DNA from: Desulfobacteraceae bacterium
GTDB taxonomy: Bacteria > Desulfobacterota > Syntrophobacteria > BM002
Assembly: GCA_002899795.1 (NCBI GenBank)
Contig: PPDG01000324.1
Location: forward strand, 1-9,602
DNA length: 9,602 nucleotides
Direction of reading: 5' to 3'
Part shown: positions 1 to 7,917 of the stretch, one piece after another
Layout of the letters: every line of letters begins with the position of its first letter
Position numbering within the stretch: position 1 is the first letter of the stretch
Made by a program: the position numbers and the translations under genes
The notes under the pieces: model-generated
Database searches by the model: none
Told to the model about the DNA's origin: nothing
The model's input: only the letters and a program-made list of their open reading frames with translations

Positions 1-1180
1 AGAGCGCTTTGACCTTACCCTCGGCAAGGCCGGAGAGCATGAAAGGAATGGTGAGGCCGATCTGATCGGAAAGTTTGGCATTCCAGGCATCCTCGAACTT
101 GGTCTGGTTGTCGATAACATTTACCGCCTGGTAGCCAGAATACACATTGGGAAGCCCCCCCATGTCGCAGGCACCCTGGACGTTGTTCTGACCCCGAAGC
201 GGGTTCACCCCGGTGGCTTCCTTGCCCATATTGCCGGTGAGCATGGCCAGATTGGCCAGGGATTTGACATTGTCCACTCCGGTGGTGTGTTGGGTGATAC
301 CCATGCAATAGACAATAGAGGCTGCTTCGGCCGTGGCGTAATATTCGGCAATTTTCGCGATGTCATCAGCAGCAACCCCAGTAATCTCGGCCACCTTCTC
401 CGGAGGATAGTTGTCGATAACTGCCTTGAATTCCTCAAAACCCTCGCAGCGCTCCTCAACGAACTGCTGATCGTGCCAGTTGTTTTTCAAGATCACGTGC
501 ATGATGCCATTGAGTAGCGCCACATCGGTGCCCAGGTTCTGACGGGCGTAGATATCAGCCTTCAGGGCGAGTTGGATCCTACGGGGATCTGCAACCACCA
601 GTTTGGCCCCTTTCTCTAGGGCGCGAAAGATCCTGGTGGCAACCAGAGGGTGCGATGAGGTGGTGTTTGAGCCGATGACAAAAATACAGTCAGCATCCTC
701 GATCTCAGCAATGGAGTTGGTCATGGCTCCACTACCAAAGGCGGCGGCAAGACCTACCACCGTGGAGGAGTGTCAGAGCCGGGCGCAGTGGTCCACGTTG
801 TTGGTCCCCACTGCGGCTCGAGCAAATTTCATGATGATGTAGTTTTCCTCGTTGGTCACCTTGGCAGAGGCCAGAAAAGCGATGCTGTCACTGCCGTGGG
901 CCTCTTTGATCTCTTTGAGTCTGGAGGCAGTGTAGTCCAAGGCTTCATCCCAACTGGACTCGGTAAGCGTGCCGTTCTTACGAATGAGCGGTTTGGTTAG
1001 TCGCTTCGGATGTTGGACGAACTCATGAATGTTCCAACCCTTGACGCACAGCTTACCCTCATTTATGGGATTGGTCTTGGAGGGAATGGTCCCGATTGCC
1101 TGACCGTCCAATACCTCCAAATAGAGCCCACAGCCACAACCACAGTAAGCGCAAGTGGTTAGTACGGTTTTGTAGTCCAT
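1..1180 (-). CDS. fdhA: Formate dehydrogenase catalytic (alpha) subunit, selenocysteine-containing, 3'-truncated
   Basis: Molybdopterin enzyme interconverting formate and CO2; only the first ~393 residues are in the window (the C-terminus lies beyond the left edge). The N-terminus carries the [4Fe-4S] motif Cys10-x2-Cys13-x3-Cys17-x27-Cys45 (in CAYCGCGCG and GKLCVKGW). An in-frame UGA at complement 773..775 is residue 136 in DHCARL-U-HSS, matching the catalytic Sec-His pair of FdhH-type enzymes (Sec140-His141 in E. coli). The frame stays open to the edge, with family motifs GSNTTSSHP, VADPRR, LTGNMGKEATGVNPLRGQNN and QGACDMGG. I chose the ATG at 1178..1180 because GAGGGG (complement 1188..1193) lies 7 nt upstream; a TTG at 1213 overlapping the preceding stop is less likely. 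It is the fourth gene of the operon, 29 nt after the FrhB-like gene. No signal peptide is seen, so a cytoplasmic enzyme is inferred. Ordinary gene callers would end it at the UGA and give a 146-aa fragment. Confidence 0.95.
742..762 (-). promoter_or_regulatory. SECIS-like hairpin in fdhA mRNA
   Basis: It begins 10 nt after the UGA. A six-pair stem, CGGUGG with CCGCCG (one U-G), closes the loop UAGGUCUUG. The AGGUCU core of the loop matches the apical loop of the E. coli fdhF SECIS that SelB recognises, and its distance from the UGA is similar. Folded by eye only. Confidence 0.75.
773..775 (-). other. UGA selenocysteine codon of fdhA (Sec136)
   Basis: In-frame TGA read as Sec. The frame is open and homologous to formate dehydrogenase on both sides (DHCARL before, HSSTVVGLAAAFGSGAMTNS after), and the position is the known catalytic Sec/Cys of the family. 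A SECIS-like hairpin follows. Confidence 0.95.
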
Positions 1181-1209
1181 AAAAATACCCCTCAAATTTT
1201 CTTTCATGC

Positions 1210-2013
1210 TCAAATTGCTGCCGGCGGTTCGGCTATCTTGTGGAGGGGAGACTGCTCGGTCTGCTCTATCCCCGCTCTGAATTGGAAGCGAGTCTCAACG
1301 ATGTCATTGACCTTTTTGTAGAGTGCTCTCAGCGGAATGCTTGCAGGACAGGCTTCTTCGCATAGTCCACAATCCACGCAACGCCCGATCATGTGAAGAG
1401 CCCTTACCAGATGGAACATGGGAAGGTCCGGTGGGATTTCTCCTTTTGTTACCACATCCTCACTTTCAAGGCTGCATTCTTTGCAAAAGCACATTGGACA
1501 AATGTTTCGGCAGCCATAACATTTAATGCATTTTTCAAATTCGGCTCTCCATAGATCGAGTCTTTGCAGGGGGCTTTTTGCTTCCCACTCCACCGGGCGG
1601 GGGTCCTTCGGTTCAATTTGTTCGCCTTCCAGCCATTCATCAGGATAAGGCAATCCGCAGTTGCACGCTCGAGCCAACTCTTCGGAGCAAGCCACCCCTA
1701 TGACCACTACCTGCTCGAGTGAGATCTGGTTCCAGGCGGCCAGTGCCCTTAAGGCCCGCTGATCGCAACCGCGAGCGAGAATGCCGAAAGGCTCTCCTGA
1801 ATGGTTTTGCAGGAGCATGGTCAGAATCTTGGTGAGGGGATAACGGGCATCACCTGCGGTTTCCCCGTCGCCGATGGAGAGTTGATCAATTTCATCGGGG
1901 GAAACATAAAGATGGGGCTTGATATGTCCATTATCTTTTTTCAGCGCCAGAAAGCCTTTAACTTCACCAGTACTAAGAAGTTCCGTTACCCTCTCCTTGA
2001 TGGCATGGTACAT
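1210..2013 (-). CDS. FrhB/FdhB-like iron-sulfur electron-transfer subunit
   Basis: A 267-residue protein with two parts. The N-terminal ~130 residues resemble the FrhB/FdhB (coenzyme F420 hydrogenase/dehydrogenase beta) fold, with a segment of the form FGILARGCDQRALRAL...VVVIGVACSEE. The C-terminal half is Cys-rich: Cys162, 165, 168, 172, 175, 177 and 180 (CIKCYGCRNICPMCFCKEC), then Cys212, 215, 218 and 222 (CVDCGLCEEACP), enough for two [4Fe-4S] clusters plus spare cysteines. Between mvhD and fdhA it is the natural relay from formate dehydrogenase to MvhD, as FdhB is in methanogen Fdh-Hdr complexes (family knowledge). Whether the N-terminal part binds a flavin cannot be told by eye. The start is ATG at 2011..2013 with AGGAG (complement 2021..2025) 7 nt upstream; an upstream TTG at 2031 would add six residues and overlap that site. 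The TGA stop is 29 nt before fdhA. Confidence 0.82.
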   Translation of the reverse strand: MYHAIKERVTELLSTGEVKGFLALKKDNGHIKPHLYVSPDEIDQLSIGDGETAGDARYPLTKILTMLLQNHSGEPFGILARGCDQRALRALAAWNQISLEQVVVIGVACSEELARACNCGLPYPDEWLEGEQIEPKDPRPVEWEAKSPLQRLDLWRAEFEKCIKCYGCRNICPMCFCKECSLESEDVVTKGEIPPDLPMFHLVRALHMIGRCVDCGLCEEACPASIPLRALYKKVNDIVETRFQFRAGIEQTEQSPLHKIAEPPAAI

Positions 2014-2094
2014 CTTTCTACTCCTGGTCAAACCTTGAAATTCGACGGCGAGACCCCGTTCTGCAATGTTTCGACACGAGCAATTTCCTCCCGT

Positions 2095-2553
2095 TCATTT
2101 GCTTGGATTTGCAGCCCGTAATTCGGAATCCGGAACCGCCCACTGGTAGTTCCAATTAAGGGGTCCTAAAGAGCGAATCTTTTCGGTGAATTCAGTCATT
2201 TCGTTTGCGAAGCGAGGACCCTCAGCCGATGAAACCCAAACGAGGTTTAACCTCTCCCCTTCAATACCAACAAATTCGAGCAAATCCCTGAGAACGGCCA
2301 CCCTCTGAGCAGTCATGTAATTACCATACTGGTAATGACAGTCCCCCAGGTGTCACCCTCCCACGAAAACACCGTCCGTTCCCATTTGGAAGCCTTTCAG
2401 GATGTTCTCGAAAGAGACAGACGAGGAACACATAACCCGAATGGCCCGCACATTGGGAGGGTACTGAAGGCGACTGACCCCCGCCAGATCTGCACCAGCG
2501 TAAGCGCACCAGTTACAGAGAAAGGCAAGAATCTTGGGTTCAAAATCCGCCAT
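2095..2553 (-). CDS. mvhD: MvhD/FlpD-type [2Fe-2S] electron-transfer protein, selenocysteine-containing
   Basis: A 152-residue protein of the methyl-viologen-reducing hydrogenase delta subunit family, which docks on HdrA and passes electrons from a hydrogenase or formate dehydrogenase to it. The N-terminus has LAFLCNWCAYAGADLAG with Cys13 and Cys16; Cys42 lies in IRVMCSSSV. The family signature GADGVxVxGCHPGDCHY appears as GTDGVFVGG-U-HLGDCHYQYGNY, so the first Cys of CHxGDC is Sec67, encoded by TGA at complement 2353..2355, and the second is Cys72. The same frame continues through MTAQRVAVLRDLLEFVGIE to a TGA stop at 2095..2097, giving the usual family length. Start ATG at 2551..2553 with GGGGGAG (complement 2559..2565) 5 nt upstream. 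It begins only 16 nt after the hdrA stop, so the two are probably co-transcribed and translationally close; 81 nt separate it from the next gene. Without recoding it appears as two small ORFs of 66 and 73 aa. Confidence 0.93.
2312..2339 (-). promoter_or_regulatory. SECIS-like hairpin in mvhD mRNA
   Basis: The upper stem AUUACC/GGUAAU is six perfect pairs around the loop AGUAU (complement 2320..2336), 16 nt after the UGA. A lower GUC/GAC helix closes it across a 3'-side bulge UACAU. Loop GU and bulge are reminiscent of bacterial SECIS elements. Its loop lacks the AGGUC seen in the other two. Folded by eye. Confidence 0.65.
2353..2355 (-). other. UGA selenocysteine codon of mvhD (Sec67)
   Basis: In-frame TGA at the conserved first Cys of the MvhD CHxGDC motif, with homologous sequence on both sides. 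Sec at this family position is known from methanogen VhuD-type proteins (established knowledge). Confidence 0.92.
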
Positions 2554-2569
2554 GCTTTCTCCCCCTTAG

Positions 2570-5500
2570 CTAGATTCCTCTCATCGAGGCAACTATTTGA
2601 GCGTTAATCTGTTGACGTGCAAAACCTGCCAACCGCGCGCTCCCGGAAGTACAAGCAGCAGCACATGATCCGCAACCCTTGCAAAGGGCTATGTTCACCT
2701 GACAGATTTGCTGTTCATCAAGGAAGTCGATAGCACCGTAGGGACAAGTGTTCAAGCATCCCTGACACCCCACGCACGTTGCCGAATCGATGTGTGACAC
2801 GAGACCACTGCTCACCCATATCCCTTTGACCAGTACGGACCCGGCTCGTGCCGCCGCTCCCATGGCCTGAGTAAGAGATTCTTCAATGTCTTTTGGATAG
2901 TGGGCCAGACCGCAAACGAAAACACCATCCGTGGCGAAGTCTAAAGGTCTCAACTTTGCGTGTGCTTCAAGGAAGAAACCGTCTTGGTTGAGAGGCACTT
3001 TAAGATGTCGGGCTAGGTCTCCGGCGGCCGTAGGCACAACGGCAGTGGCCAGATTGATGAAATCTGGTTGTAGGATTATCGGTCGCTGGAGCACGTGGTC
3101 CAGCACCCGGACCTCGAGTTTTCCGTCTTCGTAAACGTTGACTTTTGGCAGATCTTCGAGACTGTGACGAATAAAAATAACCCCTCTAGATCTGGCCTCG
3201 GCATAAAGATCTTCCCGAAGCCCGTGAGTGCGTAAGTCCCGATATAAGACATAGATGTCCATATCATGATTGACTTCTTTTATCCTAAGAGCGGTCTGGA
3301 GGCTGTGAGTACAGCACATTCTGCTGCAATAAGGACGCTCATGGTTTCGGGATCCCACGCATTGAATAAAAACACCACAGTTACCCTCTGTGATGACGGG
3401 ATGTTCTCGAAGAATCAGATCATCCAGTTCGTGCCACATGAATACGCGTTGGTGTTCACCGTACAGATATTCCTTGGGGCGGTAGGGAGCGCCACCGGTG
3501 GCGAGCACCACCACCCCGTGATCCACCGTCATGGCTTCCTGGCTAATCCCCACTCTGGTGAGGGTGGAACGGAAGTTTCCGACGAATCCACTCATGTAGG
3601 TTACTTCAACGCCCAAATGCAGTGTTATGAGAGGATGTTGACGAACCTCCTTTTCCAGATTCATTCGAAACTCCTGGACATCCTCTCCTTTCCAGGTCCA
3701 ATGGATATGGTTTGCCTGGCCTCCCAGCCTATCGGTTCTTTCCACGAGATGGACCGGATAGCCGCTCTCTGCGATGGTCAGCGCGGCCTGCATTCCGGCC
3801 ACCCCGCCACCCACGACGAGGGCTTCCGGGGTAATGGGATACTGTTGTTCGTTAAGAGGTTCCAAAAGAGCTGCCTTGGCCACGGCCATGCGCACCAAAT
3901 CTTTCGCCTTTTGGGTGGCGGCTTCGGGAGCATTTTGATGTACCCACGAATCTTGATCTCGAATATTGGCCATTTCGAAGAGATACTTATTAACGCCGGC
4001 CGCATGCACCGTGTCCTTGAACAGAGGCTCATGAGTTCGGGGCGAACACGCCGCCACCACCACACGGTTCAACCGTTGTTCTTGGATGACCTCTTTAAGT
4101 TTGCCTTGGGCGTCTTGTGAGCAGGAAAACAGGTTTTCTTGGCAATGAACCACGAAGGGAAGATTGCTAGCGTACTCAACCACTTCGGGCACGCGTACCA
4201 CCCCACCAATATTAATGCCGCAATTGCATACAAAGATGCCGATACGAGGCGGGTCTAGAAATACGGCGGATTCGAGTTGCTCGGGAACCTCTAACACCTC
4301 AGGCGGTTCAACAGCCACAGGTTCGAGAAGGTTTCCCGCCGCACCTACCGCCGCATTGGCTTCCACAACAGATTGGGGAATGTCTTTGGGACTCTGGAAA
4401 GTTCCACAAACGAAAACCCCCGGCCGACTGGTGGAGACGGGCTCAAAAGACGAGTGCTCGCAGAACGAATGCTCGTTGACCCGGATGCCCAACTTATTGG
4501 CTAGCTCAAGAGCGGAATCAGATGGTTCGATGCCCACGGAAAGCACCACCATATCGAAGGACTCGCTTCTGACCGTGCCGTCTTCAAGGACGTATTCCAA
4601 GACAAGATTCCCGTTCTGTCTATGGGTCTCAACAGTATGTATTCGAGAGCGAATGAAACGGACGCCATGTTCATCGCGGGCCCGGTTGTAATATCTTTCG
4701 AATTCCTTTCCATGGGTGCGCATATCCATGAAAAATATGGCGGCGTCAAGATCGCCGTGGACATGTTCTTTGGCGACCACGGCTTGCTTGATGGCATAGG
4801 TACAGCAGACCGAGGAACAGTAGCTATGATCGCAACGGTTGATGTCCCTGGAGCCTACACATTGAAGAAAGGCGATGGATTTCGGCGCCATTTCGTCGGA
4901 AGGGCGCTGTAAATGCCCTTGAGTAGGGCCGGAGGCCGAGAGTAGCCTCTCGAACTCTATTGAGGTCATAACGTTGGGGAATTGAGAATAAGCATAGGTG
5001 TCAAATGATGAAGGGTCAAAAGTCTTGAAACCTGGAGCGAGAATGATTGCTCCCACCTCGATTTCTCGCTCTACTGTCTGATCCTCATGTATAACGGCTC
5101 CGGCAAGGCATGCGTCCACACATTGATAGCACTCTGAGCAGACACCGCAACTGAGACACCTTTGAGCCTCGAGTCTGACCTTCTCTTCCGTGAACCCCAG
5201 TTGCACCTCCTTGAAATTGCCGCTTCTCTTTTCGGCTGGAAGCCTTGGCATCTGCTCGCGAGGGATACGGTCGTAACCCTCGGTTTCAACCTCCTCGATA
5301 GCCTTCCATTCCTTCTCGCGGCCTTCGATCAGGTCTTCGCCACGGATGAAGCGGTCAATGGAAATGGCCGCCTGTTTTCCGTGGGCAATCGCCTCGATTA
5401 CCGTCCTCGGACCGTACACCGCGTCCCCACCGGCAAAAATGTCAGGATCACTGCTTTGCAGGGTCAGGGGATCCACCTGCATGGTGTTCCAGTCACTCAA

Positions 5501-7039
5501 GGTGCAGGCACACTCATCCGTGAGGCAGGCCCAGTCGGATTCCTGCCCTATGGCGGGTACCACTGCGTTTACTTCCATGACAAATTCGGAGTCAGGAATG
5601 GGTGCAGGACGACGACGGCCGCTCTCATCAGGCTCACCCAGCCTCATTTTCACGCATTCAATGGCTTTCACTCTGCCGTTTTCGCCAATGATCCGGGTGG
5701 GGTTGGTTAGGAAATGGATCTCGATGCCCTCTTCTTTGCATTCCTCTATTTCTTCCTCACTGGCCGGCATCTCCTCCAAACTGCGTCGGTAGAGAATGAA
5801 GGGCTTCGATGACCCCAAGCGCAGTGCGGTTCGCACAGTATCCATGGCCACGTTGCCCCCTCCGACGACAGCCACCTTATCGCCAAGGGAGACATGGTTA
5901 CCCAGGTTGGCTTCTCGCAAATAATCGACTCCAGGATAGACTCCTTCGAGATCTTCTCCCTCTATGCCGAGCACTTTGCACTCATGAGAGCCGATGGCAA
6001 CGAAGAAAGCCTGGTACCCCCGTTCACGAAGCTCACCTATGGTAATGTCCTTGCCGATGTCGATGGAGGTTTGGAACTGGACCCCCATGTCGCGAATGAC
6101 CTCAATCTCAGCTTCGATAATATCTCTCGGCAAACGGTAAGAGGGTATCCCCACGCTGAGCATGCCGCCGAGCACGGGCAGTTTTTCAAAGACGGTGACC
6201 TGGTAGCCTTCGATGGCAAGATAATAAGCGCAGGTCAAGCCCGCCGGTCCGGAACCAATAATGGCCACCTTTTCGTCGCGCTCTTGTTTAATCTCCGGGA
6301 TGTACCTGGTCTCAGAGTTGAGATCGAGATCCGCCACGAAGCGCTTGATAGCGTCAATTGCCACCGGCTCATCCACTTCACCCCGCATACAGGCCGTCTC
6401 ACACGGATGATGGCACACCCGGCCGCAGATGGCGGGGAGCGGATTTTCTTGTTTAATGAGCTTCAAGGCCTCGTGGTACTTGCCCTGCGCCACCAGGGCT
6501 AAGTATCCCTGGACCGAGATATGGGCGGGACAGGTCGCTTTACATGGAGAAGTGCCGTGTTTTTCAATGGTAAAGGCTCCTGGAACCGCTTGGGCGTACC
6601 GCCGGTATATGGCCCTCCGCTCGTCTAGACCCAGGTCGAATTCGTTTTTGCACACCACAGGACACACCGCAACGCAATCACCGCAGCCCGTGCACTTAGT
6701 TGGGTCGATAAAGCGAGGCTTTTGGGTGACTTTCACCCTGAAGTCACCCGGCTTTCCGGCAATCTCCTCCACCTCTGTCAATGTCAACAATTCGATGTTC
6801 CGATGACGGCCGACCTCGACCAGTTTAGGAGAGATAATTCACATGGAACATTCATTGGTGGGAAAGGTCTTGTCCAGTTGCGCCATGACCCCGCCTATGG
6901 CGGACTCTTTTTCCACCAGATAAACCCGTAAGCCCATACTAGCGGCAGTTAAAGCTGCTTCCATTCCAGCGATACCGCCTCCGACCACCATTAGCTGGTT
7001 TTTGCTCTTGGCGGGGGAGAAAGCCAGATCATTGTTCAT
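2570..7039 (-). CDS. hdrA: HdrA-GltD-HdrA fusion flavoprotein, selenocysteine-containing
   Basis: A 1489-residue cytoplasmic FeS/flavin protein, far longer than ordinary HdrA (~650). Module 1 is an HdrA that starts at its FAD site (VVGGGIAGMEAA, ~15-30), then TFPTNECSM-U-IISPKLVEVGRH with Sec67, a ferredoxin motif CTGCGDCVAVCP (116-127) and the HdrA segment NEFDLGLDERRAIY. It is interrupted at ~160 by a GltD/NfnB-like module: FeS motifs Cys166, CGRVC 205-209, Cys213 and Cys217; FAD site VAIIGSGPAG (258-267); NAD(P) site VAVVGGGNVAMD (389-400) with YRRSLEEMP; and FAGGDAVYGPRTVIEA (534 on). HdrA module 1 resumes at CLSCGVCSECYQCVDAC (628-644), QCVGSRD...CSSVCC (726-746) and VFVCGTFQSPKDIPQS (~876). 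After a Pro/Glu-rich linker (~908-928) comes a complete HdrA module 2: CNCG (938-941), CSPRTHEPLF (998), VVGGGVAGM (1075), QCVGSRN...CSRMCC (1226-1243) and two C-terminal ferredoxin motifs (1422-1433, 1453-1463). Likely three FADs and many clusters, suited to electron bifurcation between NAD(P)H, ferredoxin and a third partner (inference). Start ATG at 7037..7039 with AAGGAG 8 nt upstream; stop TAG. First gene of the operon. Confidence 0.92.
6807..6822 (-). promoter_or_regulatory. SECIS-like hairpin in hdrA mRNA
   Basis: It begins 16 nt after the UGA. A five-pair stem UGGUC/GGCCG (including U-G pairs) closes the loop GAGGUC, which shares AGGUC with the fdhA element and with the E. coli fdhF SECIS loop. 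The stem is shorter and weaker than in fdhA. Folded by eye. Confidence 0.6.
6839..6841 (-). other. UGA selenocysteine codon of hdrA (Sec67)
   Basis: In-frame TGA in NECSM-U-IISPKLVEVGRHRNIEL. The usual HdrA sequence has Cys here, a cysteine tied to the HdrA iron-sulfur centre; some methanogen HdrA proteins carry Sec at this site (established knowledge). Upstream and downstream parts share the frame and both are clearly HdrA. Confidence 0.93.
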
Positions 7040-7310
7040 TTTGCTAGCTCCTTGGACCAGACTTTGGATAGGATTCTTTTCCTCAACTATACTATTCCAT
7101 TGTGGTGAACGTAGGGTAAGAAAGCACCTGATAGGACATTTTTTCAACTTCTCCACTGTCTTGAGTCGAAAGAGAAGGCGCGATTTAGGTGAAGACAACG
7201 AGAAGAGCAAGCAGAACGGGATCTAAAATCGGTGGACTTCGTTCTTTAGATACCTTCGCTCGATAGGCGGAGTGTCAATCCGTGGGCATTGTGCACAGGA
7301 ACTTAGTAAC

Positions 7311-7340
7311 TTGCGCTTACATTCTATAGTAATATAGAAT
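7311..7340 (+). promoter_or_regulatory. Candidate sigma70-type promoter for the response regulator gene
   Basis: TTGCGC (7311..7316), an 18-nt spacer and TAGAAT (7335..7340, five of six to TATAAT) preceded by TA. The -35 box is weak (three of six). The -10 box lies in the right arm of a perfect dyad, and a second dyad follows 20 nt downstream, so the site could be regulated. The leader to the ATG would be about 200 nt. Confidence 0.35.
7321..7340. repeat. Perfect inverted repeat, AT-rich
   Basis: attctata-gtaa-tatagaat: eight-base arms around four bases. It may be an operator overlapping the -10 box or simply an AT-rich dyad. There is no T-tract suggesting a terminator in either direction. 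Confidence 0.6.
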
Positions 7341-7360
7341 ATGAAAAATTGAAAGGAAGA

Positions 7361-7377
7361 TGTAGACATAGTCTACA
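7361..7377. promoter_or_regulatory. Operator-like dyad tgtagac-ata-gtctaca
   Basis: Perfect seven-base arms around three bases, 17 bp in all, just downstream of the promoter candidate. Size and symmetry suit a dimeric helix-turn-helix repressor; the outer TGT...ACA is loosely like GntR-type sites, but I cannot name the regulator. Confidence 0.45.
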
Positions 7378-7465
7378 CTCATAATAATTGTGTGGATTTA
7401 ATCAACACCCCTGTGCTTTACTCGTCAAAGCGGCTGCATGGTATGGCTGAGAACTGAGAAAAGAG

Positions 7466-7482
7466 CACAGAAAAAGTCTGTG
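7466..7482 (+). other. Small hairpin in the response regulator leader
   Basis: cacaga-aaaag-tctgtg, six pairs plus two outer pairs (G-T, A-T). No T-run follows, so it is not an intrinsic terminator; its role is unknown and it may be chance. Confidence 0.3.
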
Positions 7483-7551
7483 TTGCCAGATGCAGAATAG
7501 TGCCCGGGGGGGAGCCATTTTATTCAGACCGCTGACAAGGGAGGAGGCCAT

Positions 7552-7917
7552 ATGGCTCGGATTCTGGTTGTAGATGATGTCCAGGAGGCCGTAGATGCAA
7601 TCCGTAAAGTATTGGAGAAAAGGGGACACGAGATTCTTGGTTATACGGATGAAGTGGCGGCTATCGATCATGTGACCAACCATCCGGTTGACCTCGCCAT
7701 ACTGGACATAAAACTCAAGAAAATAGATGGTGTGGAGGTCTTGGGCAGACTAAAAGAGGTTCAACCCGATATAAAAACCATTATGCTCACAGGTTACCCC
7801 ACCCACGCAAGCGTCGAGGAGGCCATGCGATTAGGAGCTAGTGCCTACTGCATGAAACCCATCGACCGAGGCGAACTTGAAAGAAAGGTGGACGAAGTGT
7901 TGAGTAAAGCAAGCTAA
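7552..7917 (+). CDS. Single-domain response regulator (CheY-like receiver)
   Basis: A 121-residue receiver domain with no output domain. Key residues are all present: acidic pair Asp8-Asp9 (ILVVDDV), phospho-acceptor Asp52 (LAILDIK), Thr80 (IMLTGYP) and Lys102 in MKP. Members of this type receive a phosphoryl group from a histidine kinase and act by protein contact or in a phosphorelay. It starts at ATG 7552 with AGGAGG (7542..7547) 4 nt upstream and ends with TAA. The multi-PAS sensor gene starts 216 nt downstream on the same strand and is the obvious candidate partner (inference). Because it lacks a DNA-binding domain it cannot itself regulate the divergent hdrA operon. Confidence 0.92.
   Translation: MARILVVDDVQEAVDAIRKVLEKRGHEILGYTDEVAAIDHVTNHPVDLAILDIKLKKIDGVEVLGRLKEVQPDIKTIMLTGYPTHASVEEAMRLGASAYCMKPIDRGELERKVDEVLSKAS

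Larger units (their letters stand above)
7040..7551. other. Divergent intergenic region between hdrA and the response regulator gene
   Basis: About 0.5 kb without a convincing gene between the leftward redox operon and the rightward signalling genes; promoters for both are expected here. It contains two perfect dyads (7321..7340 and 7361..7377), a plus-strand promoter candidate (7311..7340), a TGTGCACA palindrome at 7290..7297 and a small hairpin at 7466..7482. On the minus strand a TTGACA lies at complement 7273..7278, but no good -10 box follows at normal spacing (TATCTA is 20 nt away), so the hdrA promoter is not assigned. No clear sigma54 GG-N10-GC element was found. Confidence 0.6.

Noticed and set aside
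1181..1213. Upstream TTG or ATG starts for fdhA (1213, 1207)
   Set aside because: They overlap or abut the preceding stop and would place the strong GAGGGG site inside the gene; the ATG at 1180 gives the usual FdhA N-terminus.
3266..4120. A 284-codon plus-strand ORF antisense to hdrA
   Set aside because: It lies wholly within the strongly supported hdrA frame, resembles no family I recognise and looks like a mirror of the coding strand's codon bias. The same holds for plus-strand ORFs near 5162..5710 and 5894..6502.
773..6841. Three in-frame stops as signs of decayed genes or sequencing errors
   Set aside because: All three are UGA, all fall exactly on a family Cys/Sec site, the frames stay open and homologous on both sides, and each is followed by a suitably placed hairpin. 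Random decay would not give this pattern.
7040..7210. N-terminal extension of hdrA upstream of the ATG at 7039
   Set aside because: The extra residues resemble no HdrA sequence, and AAGGAG sits 8 nt before the ATG at 7039.
7466..7482. Hairpin as an intrinsic terminator
   Set aside because: The stem is short and AT-containing and no T-run follows on either strand.
7040..7551. Sigma54 promoter or a small gene in the divergent region
   Set aside because: I found no GG-N10-GC element with the right flanks, and the short ORFs present lack a convincing ribosome-binding site and recognisable sequence.
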